A stretch of 64,000 bases of DNA, taken from assembly GCA_963842355.1 (NCBI GenBank), contig CAWJGC010000011.1, positions 806,001 to 870,000 of the forward strand, read 5' to 3'. This stretch comes from JASHPR01 sp963842355 (GTDB taxonomy: Bacteria > Actinomycetota > Actinomycetes > Streptosporangiales > Streptosporangiaceae). The first letter of the stretch is position 1, and each line of letters starts with the position of its first letter. Position numbers and translations under genes: made by a program. The notes beneath the pieces were generated by a model that saw nothing but the letters and a program-made list of their open reading frames with translations, made no database searches and was not told where the DNA came from. Below, one piece after another: positions 35,865-45,096 of this stretch.

Positions 35865-36800
35865 TCAGGGCGTGAGCAGTGCCTTGATCGGGTGCGGCGC
35901 GCCGTTCATGAGCGCGGTGAAGACCTCGGCGCCGGCCCGCAGCGGGTACTGGTCGGCCCAGCTCAGGTCCCACTCCCCCAGGCGCTGCGCCGTGGCCGTG
36001 AACTCGTCGTCGGAGTAGGCGAACGAACCCAGGACCCGCTTCTCGCCCCGGACCAGCCCGGCCGCGTCGAACCCCGGGTCCGGCTCGGCCAGCCCGAGCC
36101 ATACCGCGACCCCGCCGGGCCGCTGGCGCTCGACCGACTGGGCGCGGGTGCCGGCTGACCCGACGGCGTCGAAGATCACGTCGTACTCGCCGTCGAGCGC
36201 CTGGCCCGCGCGGCCGGCTCCCAGGCGGAGCGCCTCGGCGGTCCGCCCCGGCGACAGGTCCGCCACGTCGACCGCGGCGGCGCCGGAGGCCCGCGCCGTG
36301 AGCAGGCACAGCAGGCCGATGGCCCCGCAGCCGATCACCGCCACCCGGGCTCCGGCCGGCGCGCCCGCCAGGTTCCAGGCGTGCCGCGCGTTGGCGGCCG
36401 GCTCGACCAGCGCCGCCGCGGTCCAGCTCATCCCGTCCGGGACCGGCCGCAGCGCCGAGCGGGGCACGGCGACCCGCTCGGCGAACCCGCCGGCGCGGTG
36501 CACGCCCACGATGCGGCGTTGCCTGCAGACGTGCCGCAGCCCGCCGCGGCACAGGTCGCACGCGGCGCACGACAGGATCGGGTTGACCACGACCGGGTCC
36601 CCGCCGTCGCTCACCCCGGCGAACTCGTGCCCCATGATCAGGGGCGGGGTCCGGAAGCCGGGTGCGGCGGCCCCGTGCAGTTCGCTGCCGCAGATGCCGG
36701 CCGAGCGCACGTGCACGAGCACCTCGCCCGCCGCGACCCGCGGCTCGGGAACGTCCTGCAGTTCCACGACGCCCGGTCCGGTGAAGACCAGCGCCTTCAT
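35865..36800 (-). CDS. Zinc-binding sugar-alcohol dehydrogenase (MDR family)
   Basis: A 311-residue dehydrogenase of the sorbitol/threonine dehydrogenase type, slightly short. ICGSELHG and GHEFAGV carry catalytic zinc ligands. CAACDLCRGGLRHVC is the structural zinc site. VIGCGAIGLLCLL binds NAD(P). It is 17 bp from the GH4 gene and thus in the same operon. Confidence 0.88.
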   Translation of the reverse strand: MKALVFTGPGVVELQDVPEPRVAAGEVLVHVRSAGICGSELHGAAAPGFRTPPLIMGHEFAGVSDGGDPVVVNPILSCAACDLCRGGLRHVCRQRRIVGVHRAGGFAERVAVPRSALRPVPDGMSWTAAALVEPAANARHAWNLAGAPAGARVAVIGCGAIGLLCLLTARASGAAAVDVADLSPGRTAEALRLGAGRAGQALDGEYDVIFDAVGSAGTRAQSVERQRPGGVAVWLGLAEPDPGFDAAGLVRGEKRVLGSFAYSDDEFTATAQRLGEWDLSWADQYPLRAGAEVFTALMNGAPHPIKALLTP

Positions 36801-36842
36801 GGCGTGCCGTCCGGTGCGCGCGTCCCGGCCACCGCGGGCCGC

Positions 36843-37688
36843 TCAGCCCTGGTAGGCATGGCTGGCCAGCCCGGTGACCCCGGCCCGCGCGGAGAACAGC
36901 TCCCCGCCCGAGGAGCCGGGGCCCGCCGCCGTGGTGATAAAGAGCGTCTCGAGGCCGGGGCCGCCGAAGGCGCAGCTGCTGACCCGGGGCGCGGGCAGCT
37001 CGAGCGCCTGCCTGAGGCGGCCGTCCGGGCCGAATCTCAGCACCGCGCCGCCGTCCCACAGGGCCACCCAGACGCCGCCTTCGGAGTCCACGGCCAGGCC
37101 GTCGGGCATCGCGTCGCCCCGGTCGATGCGGGCGAACGGGCGGCGGCCCTCGGCCGCACCGGTGGCCGGGTCGTAGTCCAGCACGTCGACCCGGCGCGTC
37201 GGCGAGTCCACGTAGTACATCCGGCTGCCGTCCGGGCTCCAGCCGATCCCGTTGGAGATCGTGACCCCGGGGATGACGATGCTGACGCTGTGATCGGGGT
37301 CCAGCCGGTACAGGGCGCCCCGGCCGGGTGCCTCGTCATCGGCCACGCTGCCGGCGAAGAAGCGCCCGGCCTGGTCGCAGGCGCCGTCGTTCATCCGGCA
37401 GTCCGCCGGGAGGCCGAGGGTGACGAACGGCGCGACGGCGCCGCTGACGGGATCGAGGGTCAGGAAGCCGTCCCGGGCGGCCAGCACCAGGCCGCCCGCC
37501 GCGCGCAGCACGACCGCTCCGACTGTCTGGCCGATGTCCCAGGAACCGAACGCGCCGTCGCCGTCCAGCCGGCACACCTGGCCGGCCGGGATGTCCACCC
37601 AGTACAGCGATCCGCTCGCCTCGTCCCAGCAGGGCCCTTCGCCGAGCGTCGCGGCGGGCACGGGCAGCGGGGCCGGCGCGCCGGTCAT
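36843..37688 (-). CDS. SMP-30/gluconolactonase family sugar lactonase
   Basis: A 281-residue six-bladed propeller. The metal-binding Glu is in LGEGPCWDEA. Asn/Asp ligands are in RMNDGACDQAGRFFAGS, SNGIGWSPDGSRMYYVDS and MPDGLAVDSEGGVWVAL. It hydrolyses sugar acid lactones. It is the first gene of the minus-strand sugar operon and divergent from the SDR gene. Confidence 0.9.
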   Translation of the reverse strand: MTGAPAPLPVPAATLGEGPCWDEASGSLYWVDIPAGQVCRLDGDGAFGSWDIGQTVGAVVLRAAGGLVLAARDGFLTLDPVSGAVAPFVTLGLPADCRMNDGACDQAGRFFAGSVADDEAPGRGALYRLDPDHSVSIVIPGVTISNGIGWSPDGSRMYYVDSPTRRVDVLDYDPATGAAEGRRPFARIDRGDAMPDGLAVDSEGGVWVALWDGGAVLRFGPDGRLRQALELPAPRVSSCAFGGPGLETLFITTAAGPGSSGGELFSARAGVTGLASHAYQG

Positions 37689-37845
37689 GAGCTGTCTCCC
37701 GCTCCGCGGCCGTGCCCGCCCGGGCGGCTGGGTCCGCCCGCCGGCTCCTTGAACATGACTTCTCCCCTCACCGGGATCGTGCTGCGCCTGTCGCCATATC
37801 ATTCCGGAAGCGTCTGGCGGCCGCGACGACGACCCGAGGTGAGAC

Positions 37846-38616
37846 ATGCGCGGACTGGCCGGCCGGGGCGTCCTGATCAGCGGGGGCAGCAGCGGGATCG
37901 GGCTGGCCGCGGCGCGGCGCTTCCTGGAGGAAGGGTGCCGGGTCTTCCTGTGCGGCCTGGACGCCGCCGAGGTGGATCGGGCCGTGGCCGGCCTGGACGG
38001 CTACGGCCAGGCCTTCGGCCTCGCGTGCGACGTCAGCCGCGAGGCCGACGTCGCGCGGCTGGTCCAGGCCGCCGAGGCGGCCCTGGGCGGAGTGGACGTG
38101 CTGGCCAACAACGCCGGGACGGCGGCGCGCCGCCCGTTCCTGGAGATATCGCCGCAGGAGTGGGACCGGATCGTCGCGGTCAACCTCCGCGGCATGTTCC
38201 TGGTGGCCCAGGCGGTCGGCAGGCACATGGCCGAGCGCGGCGCCGGGGTGATCATCAACATGTCCTCCACGAACGGGATCGCGGGCGAGCGGGACTACGC
38301 GCACTACAACGCGTCCAAGGGCGGTGTGCTGCTGCTGACCAAGACCATGGCGGTCGAGCTGGGCGGCCGGGGGATCCGGGTCAACGCGCTGTGCCCCGGG
38401 TACATCAGCACGCCGCTGAACGCGGCCATCGCCGCGCGGCTGGGCGATGGCGGCGATGGCTTCGAGGAGTCCTACGCCCGGAACCGGATCCCGCTGGGCC
38501 GGGCCGGGACGGCCGACGAGGTGGCCGCGGCCTATGCGTTCCTGGCCTCCGACGACGCGTCGTTCATTCATGGCACCGGGCTGGTCATCGACGGCGGCCA
38601 GCTCGCCGTGATGTGA
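37846..38616 (+). CDS. Short-chain dehydrogenase/reductase
   Basis: A 256-residue classical SDR. TGxxxGIG is present as SGGSSGIG. It also has NNAG, the catalytic Ser in INMSS, YNASK, and the C-terminal GTGLVIDGGQLAVM. It likely oxidises a sugar or sugar acid in the same pathway as the divergent operon. The 157-bp region before it is shared with the lactonase gene. Confidence 0.92.
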   Translation: MRGLAGRGVLISGGSSGIGLAAARRFLEEGCRVFLCGLDAAEVDRAVAGLDGYGQAFGLACDVSREADVARLVQAAEAALGGVDVLANNAGTAARRPFLEISPQEWDRIVAVNLRGMFLVAQAVGRHMAERGAGVIINMSSTNGIAGERDYAHYNASKGGVLLLTKTMAVELGGRGIRVNALCPGYISTPLNAAIAARLGDGGDGFEESYARNRIPLGRAGTADEVAAAYAFLASDDASFIHGTGLVIDGGQLAVM

Positions 38617-38642
38617 CAGGCCGGCCCGGTGCCGGCCCGGCG

Positions 38643-40004
38643 TCAGAAGAACGTATGCACCGCGTCGACGACGTCGTCGTGGTCATCGACCACCGGGATG
38701 ACCCGCCACTGGTCGAAGGTGGTGCACGGATGGGTGATGCCCAGGCTGACCAGGTCGCCGGGAGCCAGGCCGCCGGGTTCCGGGTCGCCCGGGTCGCGCG
38801 GGATCCGCAGGTAGGCGTGCTGGTCGTCGAGCTTGATCACGCGCAGGCCTGCCGCCGGCCGGTACCCGCCCGTCCCGGGCTCCCCCGGCCGGACCCGCAG
38901 CGGCGGCGGCATCCCCTGGTCGCAGGAGATGTCGCGGCGGCCCGCGTTCAAGATCGCGAGGCCGGGCTCCGGCACGGACAGCACGGCCGCCCACAGCTCG
39001 AGGGCCGGGACGAACTCCGGGACGGGGAGGGACGGCGGCCCGGCCGCTCCCGCGCGGCAGCCCGGGCCGGTCGCCGCGTAGTGCCCGTGATCGTGCGTGA
39101 TGTAGGCGCCGCTGCGCAGCACGACCTGGGGGGCATCGGGCCCGCCCCCCGCCAGCTCACGGCATACGACGTCGAAGAACGAGCTGCCTCCGGCGCTGAC
39201 CACGGGCCGGAACGCACCGCCGCGGGGCGGGCCGGGCAGCAGCCCGCTCAGCGTGCGCAGGTCGGCGCAGAACGCGGCGACCGCCGCCAGGGTCGCCTGC
39301 GGCTCGTCGCGGTGGATCCCGCCTTCGTAGCCTGCCGCTCCGGCCAGCTCGAGCGCCCCGGCGGACTCGACCGCCCCGGCCACGGCCAGCGCGCCGGCGA
39401 TGCTCCGGCAACCGGTCCTGCCGCCGGGATACCCCAGCTCCACCAGGACCTTCAGCGGCCGGCCCGGCCGGGCGGCGCGCAGCGCCTCGTCGAGCAGCGC
39501 GACCCCGGCCAGGCTGTCCGCGTAGGCGTAGCACTCGAACGCGGGATCGGCGGCCAGCTCACGGCCCAGCCACTCGGCGGCGCCGCGCTCGGTGATCTGG
39601 CTGGCGATGAGCACCCGCGGCACGCCGAACGCGCGGTAGACTTGCGCCTGCGAGATCGTCGCGGCCGACACGGCCCAGGCTCCGGCCGCGAACTGCCGCG
39701 CGATGAGCTGCGGCGCCATCGTGGTCTTGCCGTGCGGCGCGTGCAGCACGCCCGCCGCGGCGCAGTAGGCCGCCAGCGACCCGATGTTGTGCCGCAACGC
39801 GGTCTCGTGCAGGACGAGCACGGGCATGTCGAAACCGCCGCCGAACAGCGGCGGGCGCTCGGCGGCCAGGCTGGCCGCGGTCACCGGGCCGACGGCCGCC
39901 AGGCGGCCGAAGCCCTTGTCCGTGACCGCGATCGGCCGGTTCCGCAGGCCGGCCACCGCCGCCGTCAGGCCGTCAGGCGCGGCACCCAGGGAACCGCTCG
40001 TCAT
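38643..40004 (-). CDS. Alanine racemase N-domain, DSD1/D-threonine aldolase-like PLP protein
   Basis: A 453-residue fold-type III PLP enzyme. The Schiff-base Lys is in HAPHGKTTMAPQLIARQ. LVELGYPGGRTGCRS and YEGGIH follow. The C-terminal metal-binding residues of the D-serine dehydratase/D-threonine aldolase family appear as DISCDQG and HPCTTFDQW. I chose ATG 40004, with GGAGG upstream. It acts on a D-amino acid or beta-hydroxy amino acid. It is convergent with the SDR gene. Confidence 0.85.
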   Translation of the reverse strand: MTSGSLGAAPDGLTAAVAGLRNRPIAVTDKGFGRLAAVGPVTAASLAAERPPLFGGGFDMPVLVLHETALRHNIGSLAAYCAAAGVLHAPHGKTTMAPQLIARQFAAGAWAVSAATISQAQVYRAFGVPRVLIASQITERGAAEWLGRELAADPAFECYAYADSLAGVALLDEALRAARPGRPLKVLVELGYPGGRTGCRSIAGALAVAGAVESAGALELAGAAGYEGGIHRDEPQATLAAVAAFCADLRTLSGLLPGPPRGGAFRPVVSAGGSSFFDVVCRELAGGGPDAPQVVLRSGAYITHDHGHYAATGPGCRAGAAGPPSLPVPEFVPALELWAAVLSVPEPGLAILNAGRRDISCDQGMPPPLRVRPGEPGTGGYRPAAGLRVIKLDDQHAYLRIPRDPGDPEPGGLAPGDLVSLGITHPCTTFDQWRVIPVVDDHDDVVDAVHTFF

Positions 40005-40092
40005 GCCAGCCTCCACGCCCGCTCGCCCTGCCGATCATCATGGTAAGGGCGATCCCCCGGCGCTCCTGATCGTGACGCGGGCGTGGAGATAC

Positions 40093-40755
40093 TCAGTGGT
40101 GCACGGCGGCCACCAGCGCGGCGTAGCAGCGAACCAGCGCCGCGTGTTCCTGGGCGAGCAGCGGGCTGTCGGGGAGGCACCCCTGCTCGACCCATTGATC
40201 GGACAGGTCCATGGCGCGGGCCCGGTGCACGGCCGCCGGCCTGACCTCGGCCTCGGGCTCACCGTAGAGGTAGCTGTACAGGCGGGTCACCGACTCGACC
40301 AGCTCGTCGCCCGCGCCTCTGGGCACCGTCGAGTACTGGACCTGGCGGTGCACGCGCCACCAGTCGACCTCGAGCCTGGCCGCCTCCGCCGGGCTGGCGG
40401 GCTCGCCGTAGCACAGCCTGACCAGGGCGTAGAACCGTCGCATGCACGCCCGGGCCGCACCGGGGTCGTTGTCGGGGACCGGGGCCCACAACTGGTTCGC
40501 GCGCAGTACCAGCCACGCGCCGTGCAGGGTGCGGTACCAGTTCATGCCGAAGCCCGCCCGGACCAGGCCGGCCGAAGCCAGCAGCACCTGCGGCCAGTCC
40601 CGCAGGTAGTACCCGACCCACGCCCGGTATTCCAGGTCGGCGATGTGGCCCGGGTCGAACGACCGGAGCCGGCTCGGCCGCGCGGCCGGGCCGGCCGCGG
40701 CCACCGCCGCGATGCCCGGACCGCGATGATCTTGACCCTTGACGTCAGCGCTCAT
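40093..40755 (-). CDS. Unrecognised helical protein upstream of the DSD1-like gene
   Basis: A 220-residue soluble, Trp/Tyr-rich helical protein (LEYRAWVGYYLRDWPQVLLA, MNWYRTLHGAWLVLRANQLW). Codon bias and a clean start support a real gene. The family is not recognised. The gene follows the ABC permease at 89 bp in the same direction, so it may belong to that transcript. Confidence 0.7.
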   Translation of the reverse strand: MSADVKGQDHRGPGIAAVAAAGPAARPSRLRSFDPGHIADLEYRAWVGYYLRDWPQVLLASAGLVRAGFGMNWYRTLHGAWLVLRANQLWAPVPDNDPGAARACMRRFYALVRLCYGEPASPAEAARLEVDWWRVHRQVQYSTVPRGAGDELVESVTRLYSYLYGEPEAEVRPAAVHRARAMDLSDQWVEQGCLPDSPLLAQEHAALVRCYAALVAAVHH

Positions 40756-40844
40756 CTGTTCCCCCCCGAGATCTGCGCGCCCAGGTGCGCCCGGCCGCGC
40801 ACAGATTCCAGCACGAATATGTCACCGGGGCCAGCATGCCGCAG

Positions 40845-41519
40845 TTACCTGCGGCGACCGATCACCCAGGCGAGCAGGGCCCACGCCGCCACCGTCCAGG
40901 CGGCGAGCACCGCGTAGGCCGTGCCGAGGCCGTGAACCAGGCCCGTGGTCACGCTCGCCCGCGTGACCTGCGCCAGGTAGTAGACGGGCAAGACGCGGTG
41001 CACGTCGGCCAGCCAGGCCGGCAGCTGGGTGATGGGGTACACCACGGGGGAGAACAGCAGCACCACGAAAACCAGGTATCGGGCCACGCCGGTCGCGAGC
41101 GTGATGGCGACGGCGGGAAGCGCGGTCATCAGCGCGACCGTGTACCAGGCCATCGCCGCCATGCTGCGGGGCACCGGCATCGACTGCAGGAACTCATAGC
41201 TCCCGCTGGCGCGCTGGTCCGCGACGATCTGCGGCTCGAAGATCAGCCCGGCCGTGATGAGGTTCACCACCGGGATCCCGGTCACCGCGAAGGTCGCGGC
41301 CGGCGCGGGTATGTGGCGGAACCACAGTCCGATCCCCAGGATGAAGCCGGCACCCTGCAAGATGAGCACGGACGCCAGGATCGGCAGCTGCAGGCGCAGG
41401 TCCGCGAGATCCCACGCGAACGTCCGACGGTACCCGCGCAGCCAGTACCGCGGCCCGCTGTCGGCGACCGGAAGGCGGGGCCGCGCCCGGTGCGCCGGAG
41501 CCGTCGCGGCGGGAGCCAT
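40845..41519 (-). CDS. ABC-2 type exporter permease
   Basis: A 224-residue membrane protein with about six hydrophobic helices (VLILQGAGFILGIGLWF, YLVFVVLLFSPVVYPITQLP). The FSPVVYPITQLP segment is typical of DrrB/NodJ-type permeases. The ATG is 2 bp after the ATPase stop. It is a little shorter than the usual 240-280 residues. Confidence 0.88.
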   Translation of the reverse strand: MAPAATAPAHRARPRLPVADSGPRYWLRGYRRTFAWDLADLRLQLPILASVLILQGAGFILGIGLWFRHIPAPAATFAVTGIPVVNLITAGLIFEPQIVADQRASGSYEFLQSMPVPRSMAAMAWYTVALMTALPAVAITLATGVARYLVFVVLLFSPVVYPITQLPAWLADVHRVLPVYYLAQVTRASVTTGLVHGLGTAYAVLAAWTVAAWALLAWVIGRRR

Positions 41520-41521
41520 CG

Positions 41522-42544
41522 TCAACCCGTTTCGTCGCCGTCGGCCGAGCCGTGGCCGGTCAGCTGCATATAGGCGTCCTCCAGCGACGTGGCGGTGAGC
41601 GCGTACTCCTCGGCCACGCCGGCCCCGATGAGTTCCCCCGCCCACCCGATGGCGTGCGAGGCCTCGGCGTCGTCGATGACCGCCATGAGGTTGTGGCCGG
41701 CTCGCGTCGAGCGCCGCACGAACGCCGGCAGCTCCGGAGCGTCGCGCCCGGGAGCGAGCATGAGCTGGAGCCGGAGGTGGCCGCGGTCACCGGCCTTCAT
41801 GGACGACGGCGTCCCCTCGGCCAGGAGCCGGCCCTGGTCGATGATGGCCAGCCGGTCCACCGCCTTCTCGGCTTCCAGCACGTTGTGGGTGACCAGCAGC
41901 ACCGCGACGCCGGCGTTCCCGAGTTCGCGGATCTGCTGCCACAGCATCCGCCGCCGCAGCGGGTCGACATCGTTGGTGGGCTCGTCCAGGATCACCACCC
42001 GCCCCGGGCACACCGTGACCATGGCGAAACCCACCAGCCGCTTCACCCCGCCGGACAGGCCGATCCCCCGCTTCTTCCGCCACTCGCCGATGTCGAGCGC
42101 CTCGATCAGCTCGTCCGCCCGGCGCGACACCGAGGCCGGATCGCCGCCCCGGATCCGGCCGCACAGCACGATCGCCTCCCGGGCCCCGAACGAGTCGATC
42201 GGGACCTGGGCCTGCGGCAGGTACGAGCACAGCTGGCGGGCCGCGGCCGGGTCCGCCACCAGGTCGTGCCGGCCGAGCGTGATGCGCCCCGATGTCGGCC
42301 GCAGCAGGCCGATGACCTGCTTGACCAGCGTGGTCTTGCCGGCGCCGTTCGGACCCAGCAGCCCGTACACCTCGCCCGGCTCCACGTGCAGGGAAATCGC
42401 GTCGTTGGCCCGGACGCCGTTCGGGTACACCTTGGTGACGCCGGACGCCCGGAACGTCCAGTCCTGAGCCGGCCTGGAGACGGCGCCGACGGCATGCCCG
42501 GCCTCCGCGAGGGGCGGCCGGAGGTCGGGGCGGCCAGCGTCCAT
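41522..42544 (-). CDS. ABC exporter ATP-binding protein (DrrA type)
   Basis: A 340-residue ATPase: Walker A LGPNGAGKTT, signature LSGGVKRLVG, Walker B VVILDEPTNDVD, switch His in LLVTHN. The N-terminal ~40-residue extension before the ABC domain is unusual. ATG 42544 has AAGAGG upstream; GTG 42565 is possible. A DevR-like site lies 73 nt upstream. The substrate is unknown. Confidence 0.9.
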   Translation of the reverse strand: MDAGRPDLRPPLAEAGHAVGAVSRPAQDWTFRASGVTKVYPNGVRANDAISLHVEPGEVYGLLGPNGAGKTTLVKQVIGLLRPTSGRITLGRHDLVADPAAARQLCSYLPQAQVPIDSFGAREAIVLCGRIRGGDPASVSRRADELIEALDIGEWRKKRGIGLSGGVKRLVGFAMVTVCPGRVVILDEPTNDVDPLRRRMLWQQIRELGNAGVAVLLVTHNVLEAEKAVDRLAIIDQGRLLAEGTPSSMKAGDRGHLRLQLMLAPGRDAPELPAFVRRSTRAGHNLMAVIDDAEASHAIGWAGELIGAGVAEEYALTATSLEDAYMQLTGHGSADGDETG

Positions 42545-42617
42545 CGGGGACATCCTCTTCAGCACGAAGTTCGGAGCTACCGGGCTTGAGCGTGGATCCG
42601 GCGGCCCCCGCGCGACA

Positions 42618-42631
42618 GAGTCGAAGGTCCC
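42618..42631. promoter_or_regulatory. DevR/OsdR-like site upstream of the ABC exporter
   Basis: GAGTC-GAAG-GTCCC has the conserved spacer and right half. The overlapping CGAAGG-TC-CCTTCG dyad is an alternative reading. Confidence 0.4.
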
Positions 42632-42673
42632 TTCGCCCGCCCCAGCCAGGCCGGCCAGGTCAGGACGCGCCGG

Positions 42674-43498
42674 TCAGCGGTGGTAGGGGTCGGGCAGGTC
42701 GCGGGTCAAGGTGAGATGGGCCATGCCCTCGGGTTCCACGAGCCTCGGCTGCGGCGGCGCGGCGGCGAGTTCGACGGACACGATCCCGCACCGCTTGGCG
42801 CCCAGCACCGGCTGCGCCTGGTTGGGCAGAACCGCCCAGGTGGTCGGCACCCACAGGTGATCGGTGTGGTCCAGGCGAAGCTGGCGGTACTGGTGCGCGT
42901 GGCCGCTCAGGACCAGGTCCAGTGGCCTGCCCCGGACCAGGTCCGCGAGAAGATCGCGGCTCGCCGGCGGCCAGAACCGGTAGCGCGGCGAGGCGGCCAG
43001 CTCGGGGTCGGCCGCCGTCACGGGCTTGTGCGTGAGCAGCGCGATCCTTCGGTTCTCGCCGCGCCCGGTGAGCTGCTCCGCGAGCCACGACCACTGTCCG
43101 GCCTCGGCTTCCAGCCCAGACCCCAGGAGCTGCGCGTTGACCGCCAGGAGCGTCCAGTCCGGCAGCGTCAGCGCCCAGTGGTCGGCGCCGATGACATCGA
43201 GCCACCGCTGCTGCCGTCCGGCGTCCAGCACGAAGTCGCCGGGCGCGCCCGGCCACGGATTGTCGCCGATGTCATGGTTGCCGGGCACGGCGTGCCAGGC
43301 CACCGGCAGGCGGTCGAGCTGCCGGCGGCCGTACCGCAGGTCACCGGGGTCATGTGCCCCGTCGAGGGTGAGGTCGCCGAGGTGGACGACCAGGTCAGGG
43401 GCGGCGGCCTCGACATGCCGCAGCACGGCTTCCCAGTTCGCCTCCGCCTCCGGGGCGGACGGCGACAGGTGGGTGTCCGACACCAGGATCACGCGCAC
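42674..43498 (-). CDS. Calcineurin-like metallophosphoesterase
   Basis: A 274-residue phosphoesterase with all metal-binding blocks: VSDTHLS, HLGDLTLDG, PGNHDIGD, LLTHKP and SGHAHQYRQL. It is close to the 3',5'-cyclic nucleotide phosphodiesterase (CpdA/Icc) branch, but the substrate cannot be fixed. I chose GTG 43498 just before the first beta strand; 43543 is an alternative. Confidence 0.88.
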   Translation of the reverse strand: MRVILVSDTHLSPSAPEAEANWEAVLRHVEAAAPDLVVHLGDLTLDGAHDPGDLRYGRRQLDRLPVAWHAVPGNHDIGDNPWPGAPGDFVLDAGRQQRWLDVIGADHWALTLPDWTLLAVNAQLLGSGLEAEAGQWSWLAEQLTGRGENRRIALLTHKPVTAADPELAASPRYRFWPPASRDLLADLVRGRPLDLVLSGHAHQYRQLRLDHTDHLWVPTTWAVLPNQAQPVLGAKRCGIVSVELAAAPPQPRLVEPEGMAHLTLTRDLPDPYHR

Positions 43499-43611
43499 CC
43501 CTGAACCGTACCGGCCGGTGCGGGCAGGCTCGCCGGCCGCCACCCGGCTTTATCCTGGCCCGGTGCGAGGGCTCAGCCCGAGCATGGCGCCGAGTGCGTG
43601 GAGGTGCGGTC

Positions 43612-43963
43612 GTGGGCGACGTGAAGATCCCGGTCCGGGATGACGGCGGCGTGCCCAAGGACGCCAGGTCGTTCCTGGCGGCGCGTGCCCGATCGTCGCC
43701 AGCTACGGCGCCAGGGACTGGACGCAGCGAGGCGCGGCTGGCCAGCTGGAGCGGGCGCTGTCGGCCGCGGCGTGGCCCATGACGTCAAGGAGTACCCCGA
43801 CGCAGGGCATTCGTTCCTCAACGACCACGACCCCGCGGATGCCTCCAGGCTGATGCGGGCGCTGGCCCGGCTATCGCGCAGCGCCTACCACGGGCCGTCG
43901 GCGCAAGACGCCCGCCGCCGCATCGTCGCGTTCTTCGACGAGCACCTCAGGAGCCCGGCGTGA
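43612..43963 (+). pseudogene. Dienelactone hydrolase remnant
   Basis: The C-terminal part of a dienelactone hydrolase is spread over two frames. PGGACPIVASYGARDWTQRG to QLERALSAA is in one (from ~43671). HDVKEYPDAGHSFLNDHD to RRIVAFFDEHLRSPA is in the next. The catalytic Asp and His are present; the nucleophile and the N-terminal ~130 residues are absent. The frame breaks near 43770, where one G seems missing. Confidence 0.8.
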
Positions 43964-43971
43964 GCTGACCG

Positions 43972-44318
43972 TCATGCCTCCGAGGCGATGGCCAGGTCCT
44001 TGCGGGCGGGCACGATGGGCGGTGCCGAGCGCCAGTCCGGAGTGCCGTCTTCCGGCAGGCCGCAGGGTGCCTTCTCGGGATGAATCTCGGCCCAGTGCGT
44101 GTATTGTCGGCCGCGACGATCGGGTCGCACGCCCACATCAGCATCAATCCGGCCGCGTAGACCGCCCCCTGGACCTGGGCCACCGTGATCTTCCGCAGGT
44201 TGCGCCAGCGGCGGGTGTTCTCGAAATACGAAATGCCACTCCTGCAGCGTGCGCCGCTCGGCGCCGGTGCGGGGTCCATGGTTTCCGCGTTGTACGTCTG
44301 CGCCACGCTCCCGCCCTG
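43972..44318 (-). pseudogene. Enoyl-CoA hydratase/isomerase (crotonase) remnant
   Basis: Fragments on the minus strand in different frames: ERRTLQEWHF, then YFENTRRWRNLRKITVAQVQ and AAGLMLMWACDPIVAADNT (the crotonase oxyanion-hole region). A frameshift follows to THWAEIHPEKAPCGLP and PPIVPARKDLAIASEA up to the stop at 43972. The N-terminal third and part of the middle are gone. It faces the dienelactone hydrolase remnant tail to tail. Confidence 0.78.
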
Positions 44319-44372
44319 GCCCCGCCCGGACCGTCGCCCGTCCGACGAGGAGGTCACCAGCGGCTCAAAGCA

Positions 44373-45056
44373 TCATTCAGGCGAGACGAAATCGAGTGCC
44401 GCCTGGACGAAGCGGAAGTCCTTCGGCGTCCCGAAGTGGTCGGTGCGCGACAGCGACACGAGCCGGGCGTCGGGCAGCGCGGCGATCAGCCGGGTCGCGG
44501 GCCCGGCGAAGTCGCGCTCGCCGAGGACGACCAGCACCGGGACCCGTACGGCCGCCACTTCGGCCTCGGTCAGCGGGGCCCGCGGGCGGCGCAGGCAGGC
44601 GGCCAGGGCGGCCCGGTCGTTGCCCGGCGCCATCGCGAAGTGAGTGAGCGCCGCGGCGGCCGGGCCCGCTTCCTGCGCGGCCTGCCCGCTCTCGACGGCG
44701 CGGGCGACGGGCTCGGGATCGGTGCTGGCGAAGACGTTGTCGCCGATTCCGCCCAGCACGATCCGCCGGAAGCGGTCGGGTGCGGCCGAGGCGGCGCGGA
44801 GCAGCAACTGAGCGCCCAGGCTGAAGCCGATGGCGTCGACCTGCCGGTCCGCGGGCATCGCCGCGACGATCGAATCCTCGAGCCGGGCGTAGGCGGCGGG
44901 TTCGCTCGGCCTGGCCGCCTGCCCGTGGCCGAGCAGGTCGACGCCGATCACCGCGCGTCCCTCGTCGTGCAGCAGGTCGACCCAGCCGGGCTCGCGCCAG
45001 TTCCGCTCGTAGGAGGAGGCGAAGCCGTGCACCAGCACCACCGGTACGTCAGCCAC
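44373..45056 (-). CDS. Alpha/beta hydrolase
   Basis: A 227-residue hydrolase: LVHGFASSYERNW for the oxyanion hole, nucleophile in GFSLGAQ, acid in VLGERDFAG, His in RTDHFGTP. It is intact, unlike its downstream neighbours. It may hydrolyse an ester in the same lost lipid/aromatic pathway. Confidence 0.88.
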   Translation of the reverse strand: MADVPVVLVHGFASSYERNWREPGWVDLLHDEGRAVIGVDLLGHGQAARPSEPAAYARLEDSIVAAMPADRQVDAIGFSLGAQLLLRAASAAPDRFRRIVLGGIGDNVFASTDPEPVARAVESGQAAQEAGPAAAALTHFAMAPGNDRAALAACLRRPRAPLTEAEVAAVRVPVLVVLGERDFAGPATRLIAALPDARLVSLSRTDHFGTPKDFRFVQAALDFVSPE

Positions 45057-45096
45057 TGATCATTCCGTTCTGCTCATGACGTCGCCCCGGGCCGGG

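Noticed and set aside
36381..40046. 1221-residue plus-strand open frame across the sugar cluster
   Set aside because: It is antisense to GH4, dehydrogenase, lactonase and the PLP enzyme, which all have family motifs; it shows only Arg/Pro/Gly/His-rich composition typical of GC-rich shadow frames.
43947..44357. 136-residue intact minus-strand ORF
   Set aside because: Only its central part matches crotonase; both ends are out-of-frame readings of the same decayed gene.
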